Of a stretch of 25,186 nt of DNA, positions 1 through 5,704 are shown in pieces. Each line of letters starts with the position of its first letter. Within the stretch, counting starts at the first letter, position 1. Made by a program: the position numbers and the translations under genes. Location: assembly GCA_041664945.1 (NCBI GenBank), contig JBAYJY010000056.1, positions 1-25,186 of the forward strand, written 5' to 3'. This stretch comes from JBAYJY01 sp041664945 (lineage in GTDB: Bacteria; UBP15; UBA6099). The notes under the pieces were generated by a model, which was given only the letters and a program-made list of their open reading frames with translations, searched no databases and had not been told where the DNA came from.

Positions 1-153
1 AACATTTCAGCCGCCAAGAGCCGCATCCTTGACGCTGACATGGCTGTCGAGATTTCTGAGTTCACGCGTCTGCAGATATTGCAGCAGACCGGCACTGCGA
101 TTCTCGCTCAGGCGAACGCGCAGCCGCAGAGCATACTGCAACTCATGAAGTAA
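1..153 (+). CDS. fliC: Flagellin, C-terminal fragment
   Basis: The window opens inside this gene: frame 1 is open from base 1 to a TAA at 151-153, giving the last 50 residues. The fragment has the classic flagellin C-terminal pattern: a SRILDADMA-like start, an ILQQTG segment and a terminal QANAQPQSILQLMK-like helix. These are the conserved D0/D1 coiled-coil residues that pack the flagellar filament core. The N-terminal and variable domains lie outside the window. It implies an exported flagellar filament and hence a motile organism. The family call is secure; which flagellin paralogue it is cannot be told. Confidence 0.95.
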   Translation, partial: NISAAKSRILDADMAVEISEFTRLQILQQTGTAILAQANAQPQSILQLMK

Positions 154-162
154 TTCCTTTCA

Positions 163-194
163 GGGCTCTTGCTCCAGAATGGAGAAAGAGGCCC
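163..194 (+). terminator. Hairpin just after the flagellin stop
   Basis: Ten bases past the flagellin stop, GGG-CTCT (163-169) can pair with AGAG-GCCC (187-194) with one bulged base, and CTCC (172-175) pairs with GGAG (181-184) around an AGAAT loop. It sits where a flagellin terminator would be. Only a poor T-run follows (GGTTCTTT near 200-207), so a Rho-independent role is plausible rather than shown. Confidence 0.4.
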
Positions 195-207
195 ACTGTG
201 GTTCTTT

Positions 208-315
208 GCGCGTAACCCGCGCTCAGGAGGGAGAACGGCTGAAATATGCCAATCGCATCATGATGAGACGGGCGCAATGCGCCCGCCGAATCCCGGTTTC
301 CGGTTTTGAAACCGG
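208..315. other. Cluster of short hairpins in the flagellin-mutS2 gap
   Basis: Three perfect inverted repeats lie close together: GCGCG/CGCGC (208-212 with 218-222), CGGGCGC/GCGCCCG with a three-base AAT loop (269-275 with 279-285), and CCGGTTTC/GAAACCGG with a seven-base loop (293-300 with 308-315). No T-run follows any of them and no convincing reading frame covers them. The 546-base gap from 154 to 699 holds these, the flagellin hairpin and two larger hairpins downstream, but no protein gene that I can support. Confidence 0.4.
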
Positions 316-380
316 TTTCAGCGCCGGGGCGACGCCCTGACGCAAGCAGCCGTTCAGGCTAAAGCAAGACATTTCGATTA

Positions 381-411
381 AAGGCGCCCGGCCAATAGGG
401 CCGGGCGCCTT
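381..411. terminator. Perfect 13-bp hairpin with AATAG loop
   Basis: AAGGCGCCCGGCC (381-393) pairs perfectly with GGCCGGGCGCCTT (399-411) around an AATAG loop. It looks like a strong terminator or RNA-stabilising hairpin but lacks a long T-run. The loop context CCAATAG recurs in the hairpins at 526-556 and 10479-10510. Confidence 0.5.
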
Positions 412-525
412 ATCGAAAACCACGCCTCTCTCTATCGCATGAACTCCGGGTCGGTTTGACCGGCTTTCTGTTTTGTCTGTTAAGAACTCTTCTAACGCTG
501 TTTTGCAGCGAACGGAGGAAAAGAG

Positions 526-560
526 CGCCCCGCCGCCCAATAGCGGTCGGGGCGCCTTTC
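526..560 (+). terminator. GC-rich hairpin followed by TTT
   Basis: GCGCCCCG-CCG (526-536) pairs with CGG-CGGGGCGC (545-556, one unpaired T at 548) around CCCAATAG. A short CTTT follows at 557-560. It is the best terminator-like structure before mutS2 on the + strand and shares the CCAATAG loop with two other hairpins of the window. Confidence 0.5.
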
Positions 561-573
561 CGTTCACCCTCAT

Positions 574-601
574 TGACGTACTGCTCTTATCCTGTTAAAA
601 C
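574..601 (+). promoter_or_regulatory. Candidate sigma70-type promoter for mutS2
   Basis: TTGACG (574-579) is followed after 16 bases by TTAAAA (596-601), just downstream of the 526-560 hairpin and about 100 bases before mutS2. The spacing is acceptable and the -35 is good; the -10 is imperfect. Confidence 0.35.
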
Positions 602-699
602 CTCAGTGGAATAGAATGAATTTAGGCTTTTTATATAGCTTATCGCTCTATGAAAACGCGTTACCGGCTTTTGCCTGACGCCCGCCGCCAAAGGTTTTT

Positions 700-3054
700 A
701 TGAATTACAAAGCGATTCAAAAACTCGAGTTCCACAAAATTCTCGAACGATTGGAAGGATACTGCGGCTCGGCGTGGGGAAAAGAAAGCGTTTCCGATAT
801 CGCGCCGGCGGCTAATGCTGAAGCGACTCGAGAGGCTCTCGCGCGCACTTCCGAGGCGCGGCGGTTTTACGACCAGAAAGGCGTTTTGTGGGATTTCGCC
901 TCGCTTCCCGATTTGCAGGAAGAACTCGACACTCTCGAAAGCGGCCATGTTCTGGAGCCGGTTGAGCTTGACGGTTTTCGCCGCGCGCTGAACTTTGCAG
1001 CCTCCGTGAAAGGAGAGCGGCTGCCTCCGGAATCGTTTCCGAATATAGACATATTCCGCGAACGCCTGTTCGCCGGAACCGCTATAGCGCGCCGCATCGA
1101 ACAGACGATTGATGAAAAGGGACAGATTAAAGACAACGCGTCGCCGCTTCTCGCGCGTACGCGCAAAAATATTCGCGAAATCGAACGCGACATCCCGGAC
1201 CGGCTAAAGAAACTGATTAACGATCCTGGCATGGACGATGTCGTTCAGGACCGCATTGTAACCGTGCGCAACGGCCGCTTCGTCATCCCGGTAAGGTCGG
1301 ACAACCTCTCGCGCCGGCAGTGGGTGCTTCAGGACCGCTCCGCCTCAGGGGCGACGTCGTTCGTGGAACCGCTCGAACTCGTCGAGGATAACAACCGGCT
1401 CACCCGGGAACGGCTTTCAGAGAAAGCCGAAACGCTCCGCATTCTGCGGGAGCTTACATCGTTGCTCGCGGAACACGCAGTTGAAATCTCAGAATCTCTC
1501 GGGGCTCTCGGCGAACTGGATTGTCTGATCGCGCGCGGCCGTTTCAGCGCATCAATGAAAGCGATCGACCCTGAGATCACGGAAGGCGATGAAATCAGGA
1601 TTATCGGCGGCCGGCATCCGTTGCTGACAGGCGAAGCGATCCCGATAAACGTCGAAGTCGGCGGCCGCGTCAAGACTCTGATTCTAACCGGCCCTAACGC
1701 CGGCGGAAAAACCGTAACTCTAAAAATGATAGGGCTTTTTCAGTTGATGGCCCAGTCGGGGCTGCATGTCCCGGCGACAGACGCGAATCTGCCTATCTGT
1801 TCTGATATCTTCGCTATCATAGGCGACGAGCAGAGCGTCGAGGACAACCTGAGCACGTTTTCATCACATCTCAAGGAGGTCCGCTGGGCGATGGAGCGCG
1901 CGCGGGGGGGGAGCCTCGTGCTGATTGACGAAATCTGCGCGGGCACCGATCCCGAGGAAGGCACTGCGCTGGCATGCTCGATACTGAAAGAGCTGATGGC
2001 GGCGGGAGCCGTCACGCTGGTAACCTCGCATCACAGCGGCCTGAAGACTTTCGCGAGCGTCACCGCCGGAGCGGAGAACGCCCGCATGGTTTTCGACGAG
2101 CGGACCCGGGCGCCGATTTTCAGGGTCGAGACTGGAATGCCCGGCAAAAGTTACGCGCTTGAGATCGCGGAACGGGCCGGCTTCTCAGAACGAACGCTTG
2201 CGGGCGCGCGGGAGTATCTTTCCTCTCAGGCGCGCATGACCGAGCGCCTGATCAACGAATTGGAGAGCATGAAGTCGTTTGTAAAAATCGAGCGCGATGC
2301 GATTGAAAACGAAAAGAAGAAACTTAGAACGGACCAGATAGATCAGTCGAGAAAACTCGACGAACTGAAGCGTCAGAATGAAGAAGCGTTGCAGGCGGCA
2401 TATACGGAGGCAGAGCAGATACTTGAGGAAACGCGGCGGCGTTGCGACGAGATATTGCGAGCGGCGAAGGGTGCGGCGACGCTTCCGGCGGCGGCCGCCG
2501 TCAAAGGTGAGATCACTCAGGCAGAAAAGAAAGTCGCTCAGAAGAAGAAGCCGCCGCAGCCGCGCCGAAAAGGGCGGGCGATAGATCCGTCTGAACTGAA
2601 ACCCGACGCACGCTATCTGCTGCGCGACACCGCCGAAGAGGTTCTTTTTGTTTCCGGTCCGGACCGGAAAGGCCGCGTTAGCGTGCTGCTCGGCGATTTC
2701 AGGGTGACTACAGACGCAAGGAATCTTATGGCTCCTGAATATGATCTTCTTCCGGAACTCCCGAAATCACAGGATCATACCCGTTACATTCTCAATGCGA
2801 AAGCTGCGGCAAAGTCTGAGATCGACCTGCGCGGTCTTCGCGCGGCGGAAGCGATTGAAACGCTCGACAAGGAGATAGGCACGCTTGTGCTCGCAGGCTC
2901 GAAGGAAGCCCGGATTATCCATGGGATCGGAACCGGCGCCCTTATTAAAGCGGTTCACGAATATCTCGCCGGCAACACTTATATTCTACGTTTTGAATCC
3001 TGCGACTTGCGACAGGGCGGAATTGGAGCGACACGGATCGTTCTGTCGGAATAA
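700..3054 (+). CDS. mutS2: MutS2-family ATPase/endonuclease with Smr domain
   Basis: This 784-residue protein has the full MutS2 layout: an N-terminal clamp/lever region, a MutS-type ATPase with Walker A GPNAGGKT (331-338), the NLSTFSSHL segment (about 384-391) and Walker B LIDE (408-411), a charged coiled coil (about 510-600), and a C-terminal Smr nuclease domain with IDLRG (708-712), HGIGTG (from 741) and GGIGAT (about 774-779). MutS2 lacks the mismatch-recognition domain of MutS. In studied bacteria it acts on branched DNA, limiting recombination, or on collided ribosomes; which role applies here is unknown. Length is typical. The ATG follows a weak AAAGG (690-694). It probably forms its own transcription unit. 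Confidence 0.97.
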   Translation: MNYKAIQKLEFHKILERLEGYCGSAWGKESVSDIAPAANAEATREALARTSEARRFYDQKGVLWDFASLPDLQEELDTLESGHVLEPVELDGFRRALNFAASVKGERLPPESFPNIDIFRERLFAGTAIARRIEQTIDEKGQIKDNASPLLARTRKNIREIERDIPDRLKKLINDPGMDDVVQDRIVTVRNGRFVIPVRSDNLSRRQWVLQDRSASGATSFVEPLELVEDNNRLTRERLSEKAETLRILRELTSLLAEHAVEISESLGALGELDCLIARGRFSASMKAIDPEITEGDEIRIIGGRHPLLTGEAIPINVEVGGRVKTLILTGPNAGGKTVTLKMIGLFQLMAQSGLHVPATDANLPICSDIFAIIGDEQSVEDNLSTFSSHLKEVRWAMERARGGSLVLIDEICAGTDPEEGTALACSILKELMAAGAVTLVTSHHSGLKTFASVTAGAENARMVFDERTRAPIFRVETGMPGKSYALEIAERAGFSERTLAGAREYLSSQARMTERLINELESMKSFVKIERDAIENEKKKLRTDQIDQSRKLDELKRQNEEALQAAYTEAEQILEETRRRCDEILRAAKGAATLPAAAAVKGEITQAEKKVAQKKKPPQPRRKGRAIDPSELKPDARYLLRDTAEEVLFVSGPDRKGRVSVLLGDFRVTTDARNLMAPEYDLLPELPKSQDHTRYILNAKAAAKSEIDLRGLRAAEAIETLDKEIGTLVLAGSKEARIIHGIGTGALIKAVHEYLAGNTYILRFESCDLRQGGIGATRIVLSE

Positions 3055-3062
3055 AATGGAAT

Positions 3063-3116
3063 TTGACTTTTTAAGTGTATTTCCCGCATATTAGAACAAT
3101 GCATGTACAAATACAC
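3063..3116 (+). promoter_or_regulatory. Candidate promoter and inverted repeat before the repeat-protein gene
   Basis: The 201-base gap before 3256 is much more AT-rich than the genes around it. TTGACT (3063-3068) and CATATT (3087-3092) are separated by 18 bases. GTGTATTT (3075-3082) and AAATACAC (3109-3116) form a perfect 8-bp inverted repeat that overlaps this promoter, so an operator is possible. Confidence 0.3.
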
Positions 3117-3237
3117 CGACAAAACAGACAAAAAGTAAAAAATGACAATGTTTCCATGATGTATTTTAAAAATAATGTTTAGCATTTGTGGAAATGTGGT
3201 AATCTAATTCTAAAGACAAAGATGAGACAAATATCAC

Positions 3238-3249
3238 AAAAGGCGGTGA
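3238..3249 (+). promoter_or_regulatory. Very strong Shine-Dalgarno site
   Basis: AAAGGCGGTGAT, continuing into TC, matches the extended anti-SD complement AAAGGAGGTGATC at all but one base. It lies 6 bases before the ATG at 3256 and fixes that start. Confidence 0.7.
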
Positions 3250-3255
3250 TCTTTT

Positions 3256-3924
3256 ATGGATAGCACGATCAGGAGATGGGACCGGGATTCCCTGATTAAA
3301 GAAATCAAGAGCCGCAGCCATCCGGGCAACTCTATACGTTTTGAGCCGGATAGGGATGATACAGGGTTTGAGGATGCAATCTACAGCGAGTTCGGAGGAT
3401 GGGAAAATGTGCTGGCGGAAGCCGGCCTGAATCCGAAGATGAAGCTGTTGAATTACTGGACGAAAGAAGAAGTGGTAAAAAGGCTGAGGCAGATCGCCGA
3501 GCGAGATGAGCCGCTAAATACATTATTTCTGGAAACGAACCATCCTCGCCTTTGGAACGCCGCGCGCAGGCTGTTCAACAATATTGAAAAAGCTGTCGAA
3601 GCCGCGGGATTCGAATACGATAAAATCAAGAAGCGATATTCCTGGGACGAGGGAGAGATAAAGAAGCGAATCAAGGATATGTATGAGAAGGGCGAGGACA
3701 TCACGCAGATCGCCATGATGGGGAAAGACTCCAAGCTTCTCGCGGCCGGCCAAAAATTCTACGGCTCGTGGAGCCGCGCGGTGGAATCGGCGGGCATTGA
3801 TTATTCAGCGGCGAAGCAGAGACACCGGCTTCAGAAGTTCACGCTTGGACGAACTGATAAAAAGGAAAAGAAAAAGGAAATATATTTCATGCGCGCCGGT
3901 CGCCTCGTGCGCATGGATCAATAG
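3256..3924 (+). CDS. Protein of three helix-turn-helix-like repeats
   Basis: The 222-residue product is soluble, charged and made of three units of about 58 residues: roughly 7-64, 68-125 and 128-187. Each starts with an aromatic/acidic W-(D/T/S)-x-E helix, has a variable middle, and ends with a pattern like FGGWENVLAEAG, FNNIEKAVEAAG or FYGSWSRAVESAG. This 'aromatic-W-x-x-A-(V/L)-x-x-AG' ending is common in repeat proteins with homeodomain-like helical folds, so nucleic-acid binding is a reasonable guess but not established. A basic tail (KKEKKKE, about 205-211) supports that guess. The gene sits between AT-rich spacers and has an unusually strong ribosome site, which would fit a regulator or an acquired gene. 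No named family is claimed. Confidence 0.8.
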   Translation: MDSTIRRWDRDSLIKEIKSRSHPGNSIRFEPDRDDTGFEDAIYSEFGGWENVLAEAGLNPKMKLLNYWTKEEVVKRLRQIAERDEPLNTLFLETNHPRLWNAARRLFNNIEKAVEAAGFEYDKIKKRYSWDEGEIKKRIKDMYEKGEDITQIAMMGKDSKLLAAGQKFYGSWSRAVESAGIDYSAAKQRHRLQKFTLGRTDKKEKKKEIYFMRAGRLVRMDQ

Positions 3925-3970
3925 CAATCTTATAAGCCGCGCAGTTAAGTTTGTTCACGATTATTATTAT

Positions 3971-4000
3971 TTGACGTCTCCTGATTTTCATATTTATATT
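3971..4000 (+). promoter_or_regulatory. Candidate promoter P1 of the selenoprotein gene
   Basis: TTGACG (3971-3976), 18-base spacer, TATATT (3995-4000), in an AT-rich spacer directly upstream of the SelW-like gene. Confidence 0.45.
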
Positions 4001-4035
4001 TTCCGTTGAGTTTGTGCATGATCGATCGCTGACCG

Positions 4036-4064
4036 CTTTAAGTATTCTCGAAATATTCTATAAT
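4036..4064 (+). promoter_or_regulatory. Candidate promoter P2 of the selenoprotein gene
   Basis: A perfect TATAAT (4059-4064) stands 16-17 bases after TTTAAG/CTTTAA (4036-4042). Transcription would start near 4071, leaving a leader of about 60 bases before the ATG at 4132. Confidence 0.5.
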
Positions 4065-4131
4065 AAGATTCAAATAAGGAATCGCGTCCCGGGAAATCCG
4101 TGGCGATATTCTCAAGCAGAGGAATGCGCAA

Positions 4132-4350
4132 ATGGCGAAGGAAATTGTTATCACATACTGCGGCGAGTGAAACTACTCGTCTGAAGCCGCCCGTGTGGCG
4201 GACGAAATCAAAAACGCGGTTGGAGTTGAAGCTGAAAAAATCAGAGGGCAGGGAGGCGTGTTCGACGTCGCGGCCGACGGGAAAATTATTTTCTCGAAGC
4301 ACGAGCTCTTCCGTTTTCCCAAACCCGGCGAAATAGCTGAATTGCTTTAA
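4132..4350 (+). CDS. SelW-like (Rdx family) selenoprotein; TGA at 4168-4170 read as selenocysteine
   Basis: Reading from ATG 4132 (AGAGGA ribosome site at 4118-4123, 8-base spacer) through TGA at codon 13 to TAA at 4348-4350 gives 72 residues. The start is MAKEIVITYCGEUNY, with U the TGA. The C-terminal half reads GQGGVFDVAADGKIIFSK and ends near FRFPKPGEIAEL. This is the Rdx fold signature: a beta strand, a redox CxxU (C10, U13) where other members have CxxC or CxxU, then the G-G-x-F-x-V-x-x-DG-x-x-x-FSK-x-x-x-x-RFP strand-turn motif. The family (SelW, SelT, SelH, Rdx12 and bacterial homologues) is a set of small thioredoxin-fold redox proteins; the substrate is unknown. The frame stays open and family-like on both sides of TGA, so this is not a random stop. 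Promoters, SECIS-like hairpin and terminator make it a complete monocistronic unit. Confidence 0.9.
4178..4204 (+). promoter_or_regulatory. Candidate bacterial SECIS element
   Basis: Starting 7 bases after the TGA, CGTC (4178-4181) pairs with GACG (4201-4204). Above a one-sided bulge TGAAGC (4182-4187), CGCC (4188-4191) pairs with GGCG (4197-4200). The five-base loop CGTGT has G and U in its first positions. A short stem-loop inside the coding region just past UGA, with a bulge containing U and a G/U in the loop, is what SelB recognises in bacteria. The structure is by eye only. Confidence 0.6.
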
Positions 4351-4388
4351 CCGGATCCGGCGATTGCAAGCGAATCAGGAACAATGCG

Positions 4389-4412
4389 CATAGCGGCGGC
4401 CCGCTATGTTTT
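4389..4412 (+). terminator. Intrinsic terminator of the selenoprotein gene
   Basis: CATAGCGG (4389-4396) pairs perfectly with CCGCTATG (4401-4408) around a CGGC loop, followed at once by TTTTC (4409-4413). It lies 39 bases after the selenoprotein TAA and just before the end of the convergent UroD-like gene. A self-complementary CCGGATCCGG also sits at 4351-4360. Confidence 0.65.
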
Positions 4413-4419
4413 CAACCGA

Positions 4420-5514
4420 TCACTGAATTTCAATCGGGTATTTGCCGTACTTGCGGCCGGCGCGGAACATGGCCACCGCGTTTTCCGGCTTAACATCCTT
4501 ATGTATGGAGTTGGCGGATGCGAGGATGAATCCGCCCCCCGGCGCGGCGCGGCGTATTGTGTCGCGCACAACGCGTTCAACGTCCTCCACCGAGCCGCTC
4601 GGGAGCAGTTCGATGCAGTCGATGTTGCCCAGCACGCTGGCCCGGCCGCGGCACTTGTCTTTGGCCTCGACAATGTCCATGCATTGCGGCTGAATGGGGT
4701 GAATGCCGTCGAACCCGCACTCGATGAAATCTTCGAGAATGCGGGTTGTGTCTCCGCATGAATGCTTGATGATCGGGATGCCGCGCGCGTGCGACGCCTC
4801 GACTGCTTTTACGTAGCAAGGTTTGATAAACTCGCGGAACGTGTCCGGCGACATCATTGTTCCGGAGTTCATGGCTAAGTCGCCGGTGAGGCAGAAGCAC
4901 TCCATGCCGAAGTCTGCGCCTGTGTTGATGGCGTCGAGGCAGATATCGGTGGCGACGCCGAGGATGCCGTGGGCGAGTTCCGGGTCGTCGTAGAACAGCA
5001 TGAGGGCGCGTGTCATGTCGCCCATCATGGCCCAGAATGTTTTCCATGGGTCCGGCGGCATGACCACCACAGCGCGCGAGTCCTTGAAATACATCTGCGC
5101 GAATTTCGCGGCCATGAACCACGATTCGTCAACTTTGGGTTTCTTATAGTTATCCAGTTCCTCGCGGCAGGTGATCACGCTCTGCACGGGATGGGCGAGG
5201 CCGTTGTCCGAGGGTATGTAAACAATGCCCATCTTGTCGCGCACCCTGTTTTCGCCGACAACTTCGTTGCCTGCCTGAACGGGCAGCGTGAATCCGTCGA
5301 GGTCCAGCTTCTCCACAACGAAGAACAGCGCGCGAAGGAGCGCCATCATTTCATTTGGGGTCATTTCGTGAATCAATTTGAACGGCGGCGCATCGTCTGA
5401 GAACTGCTTTGCTATGCCGATGATGCTGCGCTCGATGAACGCCAGTTCCCATAAGGGCACCATGTCGGGCTGTCCGCCCTTGAGCGCGATGTTGAATCGT
5501 TCCTTGCCGGTCAT
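4420..5514 (-). CDS. Uroporphyrinogen decarboxylase/MtaA-type family protein
   Basis: The 364-residue protein belongs to the UroD-fold superfamily (COG0407 type). It begins with the usual MTGKERFNIALKGGQPDMVP N-terminus and carries the HSCG motif (H251, C253) in the KHSCGDTTRILEDF segment, followed by a GFDGIHPIQP strand. In MtaA/CmuA-type corrinoid methyltransferases this His-Cys motif binds zinc; true haem-pathway UroD lacks it, so methyl transfer from or to a corrinoid protein is the better guess. No corrinoid protein or haem gene is nearby to settle the substrate. An upstream ATG at 5551-5553 is in frame, but the start at 5514 is preceded by AGGGGG (complement of 5521-5527) six bases away, so it is chosen. 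It converges on the selenoprotein gene. Confidence 0.9.
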   Translation of the reverse strand: MTGKERFNIALKGGQPDMVPLWELAFIERSIIGIAKQFSDDAPPFKLIHEMTPNEMMALLRALFFVVEKLDLDGFTLPVQAGNEVVGENRVRDKMGIVYIPSDNGLAHPVQSVITCREELDNYKKPKVDESWFMAAKFAQMYFKDSRAVVVMPPDPWKTFWAMMGDMTRALMLFYDDPELAHGILGVATDICLDAINTGADFGMECFCLTGDLAMNSGTMMSPDTFREFIKPCYVKAVEASHARGIPIIKHSCGDTTRILEDFIECGFDGIHPIQPQCMDIVEAKDKCRGRASVLGNIDCIELLPSGSVEDVERVVRDTIRRAAPGGGFILASANSIHKDVKPENAVAMFRAGRKYGKYPIEIQ

Positions 5515-5644
5515 ATTTATCCCCCTATGGAAAAGCTCCGATTTCCGGATCATTATAGCGCCGCCTTCCGGCCGCGGCTATATGATTCAATTCATCCGTT
5601 CCATTGAATTGATTACCGGGCAAGCCTGATGTTTTGCCGAACTT

Positions 5645-5674
5645 TTGTTTCTCTTTGCATTTTTCAGCTAAAAT
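5645..5674 (+). promoter_or_regulatory. Weak candidate promoter for the binding-protein/glycosidase fusion
   Basis: TTGTTT (5645-5650), 18-base spacer, TAAAAT (5669-5674) in the divergent gap between the UroD-like gene and the fusion gene. A start near 5681 would leave a leader of about 24 bases containing the GGGAGG ribosome site (5692-5697). Confidence 0.35.
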
Positions 5675-5704
5675 AAAATGGATTAACGCGCGGGAGGATT
5701 TTCA

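Noticed and set aside
223..573. 116-codon minus-strand frame in the flagellin-mutS2 gap
   Set aside because: It spans several hairpins, lacks a ribosome site and shows no protein pattern.
4168..4170. TGA as a true stop or pseudogene lesion
   Set aside because: It stands exactly at the redox position of a CxxU motif and the downstream frame is intact to a TAA with a terminator behind it.
4100..4336. Plus-strand frame overlapping the selenoprotein in another phase
   Set aside because: No family pattern; the read-through frame at 4132-4350 has a clear Rdx signature and a ribosome site.
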